From assembly GCA_907163375.1 (NCBI GenBank), contig CAJQUW010006119.1, positions 5,001-69,000 of the forward strand: a stretch of 64,000 nucleotides of DNA. Direction: 5' to 3'. Position numbers and translations under genes: made by a program. The notes under the pieces are model-generated. The model ran no database searches. It worked only from the letters and a program-made list of their open reading frames with translations, and was not told the origin of the DNA. Source of the stretch: Prostheceraeus crozeri. Its lineage: Eukaryota; Platyhelminthes; Polycladida; Euryleptidae. Shown here piece after piece: positions 10,638-21,826 of the stretch (its first letter is position 1; every line of letters starts with the position of its first letter).

Positions 10638-13560
10638 TCTATCATATAATGAAAACTGCACATACCTTAAAACTTCCATCGTACGAATACTATACACATG
10701 GACAACAGCAATTTTCAACCATATTAGACACTCCTTATTTATGGAGGTATGCCTATTTGTCAATTTAAGTTGCACCTACGTAGGTGTCCAATGATTCAGT
10801 GACTCAAATTCAAAGCACATGAACTTAGGGGTCATTCAAGAGATCTAGACTGGGCTAGTAAAGTACGAGTATGTCTACACTACAGTACAATAAAATACAG
10901 TGCGCAAAATTCTTTATCAGACACCAACGACCTTTTTCTGTTTTTCAGGGTATAGTCAAGCAGTATGACATAATTCTTGAAATTCTAAATATCGAATTTA
11001 TTGTATTACTAATAATAAATGCCATTTTACTTCTTCCGTGATTAATATTCAACGCTATCTTTTTCGCACAGAATTCGCTATCACATTTTTTATCGTATCG
11101 GGTTTCAGAACGGAGTGGTTATTTCCTGAAAATAACGAGCAAATAGCTGGCACTGTTGTCTGGAGGTTATTTTCAAGCTAATGCGATTCGTAGAAAATTC
11201 AGTACGGTATATCAAAATAATAATTGTTGTAGATTCTTCAGAGATGCGTTTCTAAATAGTATTTATTTTACCTAATTTACTAATAATTACCTAATAATGC
11301 ACTTCTTAGTTTCCAAAATCCTAAACTAGGTACATACATGTAACGACCCGAATTGCCTCGCAAAGTGTGGTTCTGCGAGATTGCTGTTCTCCGATAATAG
11401 CTTATCATTAAAGTGTGCAAATATTCTCAATGCTTTCAGCTAACTACACGCGAGAATTTAACGTGAGAATATCAAAGTGGCCATTGTACCAACTTAGTTG
11501 GAACAACAAGCGTGAATTGGCTGGTAATCCAACCTAAAAGTCTATCCGAACGTTTACCATCATAACCATTAGGTCTATGCATTATTTCTGACTAACTGTT
11601 TACCACGTAAATTACCTTGACGGTGAATCATACAAATTATAAAGCTAAATAACAAACAATATTCTGTTTGTCTTATTTAGGGTTTTATTGGTATTAGTTG
11701 TGTATGATTCATTAATACGCTTGTATACGAGCTACCGGTAACCTAAGTTTATTAATAAATTGGTGATCCGAACCCATGTGGCACAAAATACGGCATTTTG
11801 ACGCATTGATGTATATTAGGATTAGTCAATAGCCAGTTGACGCAATTACAGATCCAATTACGATGGTGCAACACTCACTGCCTGCCTGAGATATACCTGG
11901 CCGTTCAAGTCGGAAACCTGATTAGTAATTTAGACATACATCAAATAAGATTTAATAATGGGTAATTTCATATCAATAAATAAGTCTGAGAAACCTTTAA
12001 AAGACTATGATAAGTAATACAACAAACAAAATCTTATCAAAAGATCGCACGTGGCTCAAGCGCTATGTAGAATTGAAACTTTGTCAAGGGGGTGACCATT
12101 TGTTTGAAAGTCGATGAAACATTTTCAAAAATTTTAAACAAAGAGAAGAATTATGGATGGAAAATCAAGTATCTAAGCAATTATGATATTTTTATAATGG
12201 AAGACAATCACATACTTTAGTTAAATGTATTGTCGTAAGTACATGTATTGTATTCTGTTCGAGGTGGATGCTCTTAGCAATAGTACCATCTTCTTCCTAC
12301 ATATAATCTGAAGATGTTTGTTCCTACTTATACCTGATGGTGATTATCCCAAAGCCAACTGGAATAAATGGTTTTCTAATGATCAACTACTCTTGTATAT
12401 CTATAAAGACAGAAATCCAATTCAGCATGCAGATAATTGATTATTTCGTGTACCCATCAAAATAGACATCGGATCGTTATTCTACGATATTGTAGAATTA
12501 CAATTTTTGAAGTAGAAAATTACAATATTGTTGAGTCCGATGTCTGATATTTAGACTTCAGGAATTAGGTGATGAACCAACAAATCATCTACTTCTATAT
12601 CTTCTATTGTATCCATCAATAGAGATGAAATGCAGCAGACAGATGTATAACGAAACCAAAAGAAATCCATATTCTACGAAAGGAACAAAACAGAACTTCT
12701 CTAGATGCTATAATACATATCTACAATTATAATACAAAATTCGGTTTTGTGGGCATTATTGTTATATTTTTATTCCAGAATGGTCAACTAAAAACAAAAT
12801 TATTCGCGACATAAATTCTTTTTTGTTTTAATGCGCCAAATAATTTTTAGCGCGAAGCACCATAATAACTATGAAGAAACAACAAAGCATTCTACAAGCA
12901 GTATGTCTTTTGATGTCAGCTACTTTTTCTGTGTTTGAAATTACAAAAGCTGATGAAATGATGAACTGGATAAATTAAGTCACATTCTGGTATTTTTATG
13001 GGGATGTATTGAATGGATGAAGTTGCCAGAAAGTATACTTTACTTTAATTGTCAACATATCTGACTGAAAAAGTCAGATAGTCTGATAAAAGTCAGATTG
13101 CAAGTTGAGCACAATTTTGTTGTCTAAGATAATTAAAAAATTGTCCCACTCGCAAATGCTAAACAAAATTTTGATGTTAAAAATCTCGCACAATCTGAAA
13201 AATTAATATAAATCCATACTGAATAAATCCAAACATTGACGCAAACATATCGATATCATCAATACAAACAACAACCGGTACAGAATCTTCACTCGTTGCA
13301 CTAAATTTACTGCATAATTCCAATGCCAAATATAAATCTCATTGACAAATCTTGATAGAGTAAGCACAGTAGAGAAAAATAATTTGACGAAATTCTAATG
13401 CGTAAATCTAATACATAATTCTAATACATACATTCAATCGGTTAGCATGAGATATTTGCTGGTCGTTCTTCGTCAATGCATCTTGCCTCTACCTGTAAAA
13501 AATAACAGCTGCTTTATAGACCTTTGCTCTATACTGTCTAGATCGAGCAATTTACAAAGT
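10638..13560. other. AT-rich non-coding stretch
   Basis: About 2.9 kb with stops in all frames. I see no gene, no long repeat and only short imperfect palindromes (for example around 12,465-12,550). Confidence 0.5.
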
Positions 13561-13571
13561 TAAGTTCAAAG

Positions 13572-14535
13572 GTTAGATCCGTTTCTTCTTCGAGGATTAC
13601 ATACGGAACCAATGTGTACACAGGAGCTAGATTTAATTAATATAACACACATTTTAGAATAATAGTTAGCTAGTTTATAATCATTATCAAACCAAATTAA
13701 TAACAATTTTTTGTGTTTTAAGTCCGTTTCTTTTCCGCGGACGTCATCTGGAAACAAAGTGTACGGAACAGATTTAATGAATAACAGTATGCAAGTTAAT
13801 ATAGTCAAGTTATCAAATTTCGATTTATATTAATCATCAAGCCAAATTACCTCAATAATAAAAATCGTGAGGCTAACAGAAGCAAAAAGTCATTTGGTAT
13901 CAAGTCAATCAAAACAAGAGAAAAAAAACACAAAACTCAAATTAGCAGAAGCCACTATTGTGTATACGAATCATGGTCACGATGAAAGAATTCTCATTTT
14001 TGTTTTGCACTTGGGCATGCGGCAAGTTCCGGAATATTGATGGAGATCAGGAGCCATGAAATGCAAAGGGTGATCATCATCCTGTACTAACGCAGTAAAT
14101 AACTTTGATGCCAAAATGATCCGACGATAATGTAATGGAACGAAGTTTACACACATGCAGCTTGATGATCCATAGATAATTCTGTGGGCTCTCCTTTGAG
14201 TAGATTCTAGCTGATTCGCCATAGTTGAACCAATGCCGACAAATAATGGAGCGGAGTACTCGAGTATACTCCTTATACAGTTATTGTATACGGTGGCCAG
14301 ATCAGTGACATTAAGGAAGGGTTTCAGTCTTCTCAAAACTGATAGACGTGATGATGCTCTCTTTGTTATGCTCTTGACGTTATCGAAATGTTTTTAGAAA
14401 TTTTAAATCCGATTCTTCTCCGCGGACTTCATACGGAACTGAAGTGTACGGAACAGATTCAGTGAATAACGCACATGGTAGATTAATATTTAAGTATAAC
14501 TTTTTAATTTGTTTTAATTATCAAAATAGATCAAT
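13572..14535. repeat. Three copies of a ~150-bp dispersed repeat
   Basis: Related units begin at about 13,576, 13,721 and 14,405. Each opens with a version of TCCGTTTCTTCTCCGCGGA, followed by CATACGGAA..GTGTACGGAACAGATT and then an AT-rich tail ending near a TATCAAA-type word. The first two are roughly tandem (about 145 bp apart). The third is separated by a stretch that contains the LINE fragment at 13,977-14,396. This suggests a short tandem array split by an insertion. Further ACGGA words continue to about 14,660. Confidence 0.6.
13977..14396 (-). mobile_element. LINE fragment, C-terminal end of reverse transcriptase
   Basis: The minus-strand frame is open from about 14,396 and reads RRLKPFLNVTDLATVYNNCI, RSILEYSAPLFVGIGST and QLESTQRRAHRIIYGSSS. 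This is the thumb and post-RT part of a CR1/Jockey-like LINE, in which L/V-Y-x-S/N...LEY..P and QRRA.R.I are conserved. It is truncated at the 5' side. I could not find a clear target duplication. It may belong to the same LINE group as the element at the right end of the window, but the two pieces do not overlap in the protein. Confidence 0.8.
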
Positions 14536-14794
14536 TCTGAAAATGTTTGGGTTACTGGATATAATACGGATAGTAAACGGAATATGACAATAAAATCGGA
14601 TTAGAAACGGCTTTCGGAGCAAAGTCCGTTTGATGCATTTTTAGCTCCGGGCTGAGAACGGAATTACTTTGCCCGGTGGGTGGTTCGGTGTGATTCCCTT
14701 ACACCGCTGCCATTTTGCCAAACATGGGATTGAAAGGATGTTGGGAAATGAAATCTCAGTGCTCAATTTATTCAAACAATTAGAATGATTTGGT

Positions 14795-15313
14795 GTGGGG
14801 AAGTTAGTGTTTCATTCATCCAACAGATTGTCCTTTCATGTAAAGCATGCTTCCAGTTATACATTGTCTGCGATGGATTATGGGATCCTCTCCGAATTGC
14901 AGAAAATAGCCACTGTTATCATGGCTCCCCCAGTGACCTATCAGGATATACAACCTCTGAGTGATGATACGACACGTGCTGTGTGGATGAGGACCGATAC
15001 CTTTGTGAGCTCTCTCAAACGCAATGCAAAGACCCCTCCTATTCCCAGAGGGCATATAGGTCTGTTTCATAATCTTCGCATCCTTCTTCCTAAACTGAGA
15101 GCGTTGATGAAAGCCGTGAGAATGTATCAACGCACATTTTTCCGAATGCAACATTTGGCCTCTAAAAAATGGTTTGCTTTACCAACACGCACCATGAAAA
15201 ATCAATTTATTTTCCCAGTGGAGTTCCTCAATCCACTCACCCCAAAAGAACGTGAAAAGGAGTATCCACATCCCAAGAAAAAAACGTGTATCATGGTTCA
15301 GAAACCGTATTGA
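14795..15313 (+). CDS. Leftmost ORF of the Polinton, unknown
   Basis: This 172-codon frame opens the rightward gene set. It reads MGKLVFHSSNRLSFHVKHAS near the start and has a long helical, basic middle (LFHNLRILLPKLRALMKAVR). I recognise no domain. Its end overlaps the start of the next coding stretch by about 60 bases, so I cannot tell whether it is a gene in its own right or belongs with the next one. A short coiled structure and a small virion-protein role would fit, but that is a guess from position. Codon use and GC match the rest of the element. Confidence 0.5.
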   Translation: MGKLVFHSSNRLSFHVKHASSYTLSAMDYGILSELQKIATVIMAPPVTYQDIQPLSDDTTRAVWMRTDTFVSSLKRNAKTPPIPRGHIGLFHNLRILLPKLRALMKAVRMYQRTFFRMQHLASKKWFALPTRTMKNQFIFPVEFLNPLTPKEREKEYPHPKKKTCIMVQKPY

Positions 15314-17878
15314 TCAATTGTATGACAAGATTGATACACAGTTACACAAGATCGATCCTACCCTTCATATAGCCGATGCTCCTGATTTAGTCACCTCCCG
15401 TTTCTTGCCTACCTATATCAACACACTGAATGCAAAGTACCGCAACATGATGCGAATCCTACGTCAACACAAGATGGAAGGTGTTTTAGTCTCTAAACGA
15501 TTTGGAGCCAAGAAGCGATTGTTTGATACTGTCTTATTGAAAAATTTTCGACAATCGATTCAAAAGGAACAAGGTACAAAACGGCCTATTATTCATCAAT
15601 TAGTTCATTCCCATCCTAAAGATGGGAAAGAAAATGTATTGGCCAGTGGTGCGGATATGCAGCATGAAACGGGGCAACATGCCCTTCCCTTCACATCTAC
15701 GGAAAAGTATCATATCTACAACACGTATAATGTATTTGCCTATCATAGTTTGGTGGATTTGATGGAGTTGTATGGGCATATTCTCCATGATTTTGAAGTG
15801 AAACAGGAACGGTTGGCAACGTTAAGAAGGAGGGTGAAAGAATTCAAACCCACTGCAGGAACTGACAATCTTGACGAGATCGTTCGTGAACGAGATAGGG
15901 TGAATGCAGAAGTGACTGTGTTGACATCGGATCTTTGTCAATTCATCAAGGAGAACAAACTGTTATTTTATGTGTCTAGACCTGAATCGTTTTATTACAA
16001 GAATTTAGAGAGTGATAAGACGTGGAGTTCTATCGTCCCCACAGGTTATTATTCGTTGGAAACCTATTTGAATACCATCTTCCCCGCCCCCATGACATGG
16101 ACCATCACATCCATGTCCTATCATTATGAACTGACCATCGATTGCACGGACGATATGGAAATCAAGATGGACCGGCAATCTAAAGCCTATGAGATTTTCA
16201 AAACAGAACAAGTAGCTACCTACGTGTGGGACGAATGGATCTTGGAAATCCCCCTCAGCACGATTCATGTTCCCTCCTTTATCCTTCAGAAACAAACCAT
16301 GGAATTGGACGCTCTCTTTGAAAAGAAGAGTGTCCCCTATGCATTGAGTGGGACCCATGTCTTGCTTCGAAACGGAAAACCGACACAACAGTATAAGACT
16401 GAGGATAAGAAGCATCCCAATATTCTCAACATCAAACATGGCGACTCTTTTGAGATTTTTCATACCCTATCTCATCTCCCTAGTCCATTACGCTTCAATT
16501 TACCCACGAAATACTATACCCTCCAATCCTTTGTGCAAGCTTTCAATCAAGCCATCCCCCTGCCTGATATGGTGTGGGTGACGTATACAACAGTGGGCGT
16601 CTTTCACGTGCTTCACTTTAAAATCGCGGAAGGGTATGGGTTGAAAATCAATCCCCCACAACTCTGGCAACACATGTTGAATCATAGTCATGAATATGGT
16701 ATGTTCACCTATCATGAACAAACCTGTATACACTCGGAAACGCCGGACCATTGTTCTGCAAGTTACCGTCGGTATCAACAACGTCCAAAACATGTCACCC
16801 ATGGGATGACATTACACATCTATGGTTTACCGGAATATACCTTTGATTATGCCAAAGGATGGAACCACACCCTCGACACTTTCTTCCCATGGAAAGGGAA
16901 GGAATTGGATCGCTTGTTTCAGAAATCCTATTTCCCTTATGCTTATGAATCGAAAGAGCTGTTGGCCAATACGTGTTTACAATCCTACTTGTTTGGAGAT
17001 AGACTCTCTGATAAGACATTGTATTCACCCGCTGTCGCGTATCAAGAAGGATCCACCCTGAAAGTCTGTAAAGATAGATTGACTTCCTTTATTGGATGGT
17101 TCAGTGTTGATATGCAAAGGCTGATGACGACCATGATGGAACGCTGGCAAGAAAACATGTTTTATCTAGTGGATGGTATGGTGTTGGGAGTGGATGTGGG
17201 AAAACAAGATATTCAATCGGTGATGGTGAATACACATCCCACACCTCGCCCTTTTCTTCATCTCTATAGCAAGACCATGAAACCGTTGCACATCTATGAC
17301 CACATGATTCGGCAAGGTTACATCAACCCCACCCTAGAAATTTCTACCTCGTTTCATCGTGTCCACATTCCCAAAGGGAGTTATACCTTGGAAGGACTCT
17401 TTTCTAAACTCCAGGTGAATTTACAGATGTGGACGGATGTATCCCTCTCTCTCTCTCGAAAGATCATTATTTGACGGTGAAAACCGCGGAACATGCCTTT
17501 ATTGATTTTGGAGAAGCGTTGAGTTATCGTATAGGTCTACCTCAATCCTATTATGGACCCAATACACAGATGACAACACTCTCTCCCCTCAGCATAACTC
17601 CCAATTCCTTCAACATTATCGTCTATTGTAATATTGTGGCGGAAAGTATTGTGGGAGGACAACGTGAACAAATCTTGAAAATTCACCCTATTGAAGAGAA
17701 ACAACGTTTGGGGGAAATGGTGTCGTATGAAGTGTCCAATATTGATTATTACCCCATTTTTACATCCGCTATTGATGAGATTGAAATTCAGTTGCGTGGT
17801 GATGATGGCGAATTTATTCCGATTCATGAAGGACGATCCTATTTCAAACTCCATCTCCGCCGTAAGGAGACTAGGTAA
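15252..17878 (+). CDS. Large penton-family minor virion protein (fossil)
   Basis: A coding stretch of about 870 codons, broken about once. It contains several modules of one kind: a phrase such as GYYSLETYLNTIFP, YYTLQSFVQAFNQAIPLP or GSYTLEGLFSKL followed by a beta-rich segment. The C-terminal module (FNIIVYCNIVAESIVGGQRE, then IDEIEIQLRGDDGEFIPI, and a closing GRSYFKLHLRR) is the same as that of the next gene. That module is typical of the penton-like minor capsid protein of Polintons and adintoviruses. The gene is much longer than a usual penton-like protein (about 300 residues), with a long charged N-terminal part (VRERDRVNAEVTVLTSDL looks helical). A vertex or spike role is inference. 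It lies 25 bases before the next gene. Confidence 0.65.
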
Positions 17879-17902
17879 TTATGGACAGAGTGACACTCAA
17901 CC

Positions 17903-18865
17903 ATGCATGAGGAAACGATTCACTTGTTGAGTAATGCGCAGCCCAATTTGTTTCCTGAAAATAGAGCCAATCATTTCAAAAATCGCTTGGTTCCTTCCAT
18001 CCCCATGGTCCATGGGGATCAATGGGAAGCCGGTATCTCCGTCGTCAATTTCATCAATACCCTTCAGACAATACCCGTGGATGTCAGCTTTAGTGTGGGG
18101 ACATTGAAGGATCATCCTGAGACGATTCCGACCGTCTATACGTCCTCTATCCTTCCTGTCAAAACGGATTCACCGCGAGGAGAGCAAGGCAAACAAGGCA
18201 AACAAGATAAACAAGATAAACAAGGCAAACAGGGAGAACAAGGCAAACAAGATAAACAAGATAAACAAGGCAAACAGGGAGAACAAGGCAAACAAGATAA
18301 ACAAGATAAACAAGGCAAACAGGGAGAACAAGGCATGTTTACACGCTTCAACATTCCACGCGGTATTTATTCGGAGAAGACGTTGATGCAGTGTTTGAAT
18401 CAAAACCGACAGCATGGTCACAATTTCCACTTTTCTATCACTACATTGGCGCCTCATGTTCATGTTGTTTCAGTGGTTGTACCCCCACACTACAGTATGA
18501 AACTCCATCCTTTGCTCAAAGACATTCTTGGGTTTAAAACAGACTTACTCACTTCCTCACAGCAAGCGACTGCCCCTTTGAATTTGAATGCCTTTACCTA
18601 CAATATTCTCCTGTATTGTAATATTGTAGGTTATCATTATGTAGGAGGTATGAAAACAAACTGTATGTGTGTGATTCCCTACACGGGGAAAGATTATGGA
18701 GATAGTATTCATCATGAATTCCAGAATGTCACCTATCTCCCTGTGAAAAGTCAACAGGTGCAAGATATTGAAATCAAACTCATGTCGGATGACGGTCATC
18801 CCATCCCTATGACAGACGGACGATCCTATGTAAAAATGCATCTTCGACGTCGCGCAATTAAGTAA
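17903..18865 (+). CDS. Penton-like minor capsid protein with collagen-like insert
   Basis: 320 codons, open. The N-terminal part (residues about 30-75) holds PMVHGDQWEAGISVVNFINT, the usual opening strand of this family. The C-terminal half repeats the family pattern: RGIYSEKTLMQCLN, YNILLYCNIVGYHYVGG, VQDIEIKLMSDDGHPIP and finally GRSYVKMHLRRR. In Polintons this protein is taken to form the capsid vertices. Between the two parts (residues about 92-144) sits a repeat of G/D-K/E-Q triplets, described separately. The gene follows the larger paralogue by 25 bases and precedes the core protein gene by 30, so the set is likely transcribed together. It looks whole. Confidence 0.78.
   Translation: MHEETIHLLSNAQPNLFPENRANHFKNRLVPSIPMVHGDQWEAGISVVNFINTLQTIPVDVSFSVGTLKDHPETIPTVYTSSILPVKTDSPRGEQGKQGKQDKQDKQGKQGEQGKQDKQDKQGKQGEQGKQDKQDKQGKQGEQGMFTRFNIPRGIYSEKTLMQCLNQNRQHGHNFHFSITTLAPHVHVVSVVVPPHYSMKLHPLLKDILGFKTDLLTSSQQATAPLNLNAFTYNILLYCNIVGYHYVGGMKTNCMCVIPYTGKDYGDSIHHEFQNVTYLPVKSQQVQDIEIKLMSDDGHPIPMTDGRSYVKMHLRRRAIK
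18178..18333 (+). repeat. 45-bp tandem repeat coding collagen-like triplets
   Basis: Inside the penton-like gene a 45-bp unit is repeated about three and a half times with almost no change. Each unit codes five triplets: GKQ, GEQ, GKQ, DKQ, DKQ. The x-K/E-Q spacing resembles a collagen Gly-X-Y array in which two of five glycines are Asp. Because 45 is a multiple of three, the array can grow or shrink without changing the frame. Confidence 0.9.
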
Positions 18866-18894
18866 TTGTCTTTTCCCAAGCACATCAAGACACG

Positions 18895-19554
18895 ATGACG
18901 AATCTCTTTTTAATCCGTCACCGAACACATTCCTCTGGACGATTGTTTGGAAGAGGTTCATTTATGCAACGCGGTGGATGGAATAAAGTGATTGGACAGA
19001 AAACACGCATGATTAGACCTCGTGTCACTGGTGTCAAGAAACCATCCATCCGTCTGCCCAAATCACTCAAAAAGAGTGTTCCCAGAAAAACATTTCGAAA
19101 ACCCTCTCGAAAAACACCTCGAAAACCCTCTCGAAAAACAAATCGAAAACCCTCTCGAAAAGCATCACGAAAACCTTCGCAAAAGGGACTTGTACATACG
19201 GTAAAGAAAACATTGGGAAAATCGTTACGTACGACAGAGTTTCTCAATGCTGCGAAACAAGCTGTCACAGATGCTGTCAGCTCTACCGCACAAGAAGGAG
19301 TTCACCATCTCAAAAAGGGTGTGAAAGCACTCGCCAAACGCACTTTACAGACTGCTCCCGAACGTGTTGTAGAAGCTATTCAAAATAAAGTGAGTCGGAA
19401 ACGCGTCTTCACGGATGAAGAAGGAGATCGGGTGGAAGCACCTGCTCCTAAACGTCGTCGTGGTCATGTGGCCATTGCCCATCATACGAAATGGGGAAAA
19501 GGAAGTTTGATGGGGCGTTATCGAGGAGGTGCTAAACAACGCATGCTCTTTTAA
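18895..19554 (+). CDS. Basic core/DNA-condensing virion protein
   Basis: 219 codons, strongly basic. Residues about 55-97 are a run of K/R-P-S-R-K modules (RKTPRKPSRKTNRKPSRKAS) like a histone H1 or protamine tail. This is followed by a helical part (residues 100-165), a nuclear-localisation-like APAPKRRRGH near 183 and a basic Gly-rich end (GRYRGGAKQRMLF). Adenovirus core proteins VII and X and their Polinton counterparts look like this and package the genome. The position between the penton-like and capsid genes fits. The modules come from a short tandem DNA repeat (CGAAAACCCTCTCGAAAA). It looks whole. The exact homology to pVII or pX cannot be settled by eye. Confidence 0.7.
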   Translation: MTNLFLIRHRTHSSGRLFGRGSFMQRGGWNKVIGQKTRMIRPRVTGVKKPSIRLPKSLKKSVPRKTFRKPSRKTPRKPSRKTNRKPSRKASRKPSQKGLVHTVKKTLGKSLRTTEFLNAAKQAVTDAVSSTAQEGVHHLKKGVKALAKRTLQTAPERVVEAIQNKVSRKRVFTDEEGDRVEAPAPKRRRGHVAIAHHTKWGKGSLMGRYRGGAKQRMLF

Positions 19555-19590
19555 GAACTAAGCAATCTTAGAACATCCGTCCCATCAAGC

Positions 19591-20958
19591 ATGGCGGAAA
19601 CCCCTGCCTTATTGGATGCGCGTTACGATGTATTCCAAAGTGATAAAGTCGATGTCTCGAGTACTTCTCAGCATACGAGCGTTCTGACACCAGTCAATGG
19701 ATTGGAAAATCCCGGTACCATTCAATTCACGGTCCCTCGACTAGCCATTCATTGGATGGATGTATGCAATGCCTATTTTCGCGTGGAAGTACAACTCATG
19801 AAACATGATTCGGCTAAAGGAGCTGACGTGCCATGTGAGGCGTCAGACAAGGCGATTATTATCAACAATACGGCTCACTCCCTCTTTTCCGACATTACTA
19901 TCCGCTTGAATGAACGCACCATTGAAGGAGGCAATGACTTGTATTATTTGAGAGCTTACCTTAGCAATCTTTTACAATATACCAATGATGTGAAGAATAC
20001 ACACATGGTCACACAAGGATTTACTGTTCCTCAAGTGATGCATGACACGGAGTATGATGCATCGACGAAGACGATAAAGACTAAGGCGGTAGAGTTTACA
20101 GATAAAGAGAATGCACTCAATCAAGCCATTCTCAAACAATGGTCAGACAACAAATTTAAACGTACCTTTGACTTTCCCCTGAAATGTAATTTGTTCCAAC
20201 AAGTGATTGCTCTGCCCCCAGGCATGCAACTGGATCTCATTTTCACCTTGAATAAACCGGAATATGCCATTTATTATATGGATCATTCTGCAGGGACGAC
20301 CTCTACAAAGTACAGGTTCAAAATCACGTCTTTCCAATTGTATATGCCCATGCTCACCCCGAATGCAGAACTGCAATTGAAAACTGCGAATCGACGCAAG
20401 ACAGAAGCCATTTATTATCGCTACAATGGCATGACCGTCCAACGACAAACGATTGAAAGTGGAGTACAAAAGAAGACGTTTTCCAATGTGGCTGCTCTAT
20501 TGAGTCCTAAACTCATCTTTTTCGCGGTTGTTCCCAGTAACTCTTGGTTTGATCCAGGAAGTCGTAAACTCTATTTTGAAAGGCATGGACTCTCTCAAGT
20601 CACCATGACCACCAATGGAGCCATCATGACAGGAGGCACCATCAATTGCAAAGATGACGTGATTGCCTACAGTCAATTCAATCGTGCGATTCAAGTCTAT
20701 AACACGAATGAATCATGTGGTATTGATTTGGAGAGTTTTACCAAATACTGTTACTTTATCGCTTTTGACTGTACCTTGGATAAACAAATCGATAGTGTTC
20801 AACCCACCAATACACGTCAATATGGACTGGAATTGCAATTTGAGAATACGACCAAGCAAAATATGGATTTATTAATGTTTGTCATTCATGACGAACAATT
20901 CTCCGTCACACCGGAGAATGCTGTCATCTCCAGTGCGTATATCCCTCCCGCTATTTAA
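19591..20958 (+). CDS. Major capsid protein, double jelly-roll type
   Basis: 455 codons, open from MAETPALLDARYDVFQ. It shows the familiar Polinton major capsid layout: an N-terminal strand block (GTIQFTVPRLAIHWMDVCNA), a surface element (NTAHSLFSDITIRLNERTIE), the long variable loop, then LFQQVIALPPGMQLDLIFTL. The second barrel holds YYRYNGMTVQRQTI and the C-terminal SAYIPPAI. Proteins of this family (often labelled F54H12.2-like in animal genomes) form the icosahedral shell. Length is usual for the family. It sits 37 bases after the core gene and about 120 before the protease. It looks whole. Confidence 0.88.
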   Translation: MAETPALLDARYDVFQSDKVDVSSTSQHTSVLTPVNGLENPGTIQFTVPRLAIHWMDVCNAYFRVEVQLMKHDSAKGADVPCEASDKAIIINNTAHSLFSDITIRLNERTIEGGNDLYYLRAYLSNLLQYTNDVKNTHMVTQGFTVPQVMHDTEYDASTKTIKTKAVEFTDKENALNQAILKQWSDNKFKRTFDFPLKCNLFQQVIALPPGMQLDLIFTLNKPEYAIYYMDHSAGTTSTKYRFKITSFQLYMPMLTPNAELQLKTANRRKTEAIYYRYNGMTVQRQTIESGVQKKTFSNVAALLSPKLIFFAVVPSNSWFDPGSRKLYFERHGLSQVTMTTNGAIMTGGTINCKDDVIAYSQFNRAIQVYNTNESCGIDLESFTKYCYFIAFDCTLDKQIDSVQPTNTRQYGLELQFENTTKQNMDLLMFVIHDEQFSVTPENAVISSAYIPPAI

Positions 20959-21077
20959 GTGTTGGTGCGCATGGACATCCTCATAAGATATGGTGAAGGA
21001 GCCCGAGAATCACGTGCCTCCTATCGCTTGGACATCTCTTTATCAACACCGTCTCATTAAAGCTCAGCGTTGGTTGA

Positions 21078-21710
21078 ATGGGAGACTGGTTAAGCAACAC
21101 GGAAATCGAAGGAATCATGCAGGGTATGAATCAATTACAAGAGAAACATTTACTCAATGCCTGCATGTGCGAAGATGATTTTCTCTGTGCTATTCAGTGT
21201 AGTTGTCAAACGTTTGCTCATCGCCTCCTCCAATCTTCTTACGTTCCCTTCCAAGGTGTGTTTCCTGCTGATCTACTTCCTGCTCATTCCCCGGAATCAA
21301 AGACACTTATTGTCAATAGTGATCGCTCTCATCAACCTGGCAAGCATTGGTTGGCCTTTTATCAAAATGCGGATCAACGCGTGTGCGAATTCTTTGACTC
21401 TTATGGACTCGCTCCATCTCACTATCCGCATGTGACCGAATGGTTATCGACAACACCTTATCCTCTAAACTATCGTCGCCCTCTGCGTATACAAGGACCT
21501 AAAGCCTATTGTGGTGCTTACTGTATTTACTTTTTAAACCAACGCCCTTTTAACACGTCTATGGAAAAAACACTGACCTTCTTTCGAACATTGGATGCTT
21601 ACGAGAAAGATCAAGAACACATTCAAACCTATTTGTCCTTCAATGATAAAATTGTCTATTCCTATTTGTATTCTACATTATCCCATGTTTTGAAGTCAAT
21701 AAAGAAATGA
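21078..21710 (+). CDS. Adenain-type cysteine protease
   Basis: 210 codons, open. This is the maturation protease of Polintons and adenoviruses, which cleaves virion proteins during assembly. The catalytic residues are all visible: His90 in GKHWLAFY, Asp107 in FFDSYGL, Gln139 in IQGPKAYC and Cys145 in YCGAYCIYF. The N-terminal part has a Cys-rich segment (CMCEDDFLCAIQCSC) that I do not recognise. The TGA stop overlaps the region of an AATAAA at 21,698-21,703, so the message can end right at the gene. It is the last rightward gene and faces the RING gene. Confidence 0.92.
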   Translation: MGDWLSNTEIEGIMQGMNQLQEKHLLNACMCEDDFLCAIQCSCQTFAHRLLQSSYVPFQGVFPADLLPAHSPESKTLIVNSDRSHQPGKHWLAFYQNADQRVCEFFDSYGLAPSHYPHVTEWLSTTPYPLNYRRPLRIQGPKAYCGAYCIYFLNQRPFNTSMEKTLTFFRTLDAYEKDQEHIQTYLSFNDKIVYSYLYSTLSHVLKSIKK

Positions 21711-21736
21711 ATCATGTCAATGATTGTATTTTTATT
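21698..21736. terminator. Facing poly(A) signals between convergent genes
   Basis: AATAAA lies on the plus strand at 21,698-21,703, inside the end of the protease gene. TTTATT at 21,731-21,736 is AATAAA on the minus strand, about 90 bases past the RING gene stop. The two gene sets of the element thus end within 40 bases of each other. Confidence 0.75.
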
Positions 21737-21826
21737 TCAGACAGAGGGTAATACTACAAGGTTTTGTACAAGGTTCAGTCACTCGTGATAGTACACTATA
21801 CACTATTCACAGAGTTTTTCCATACA

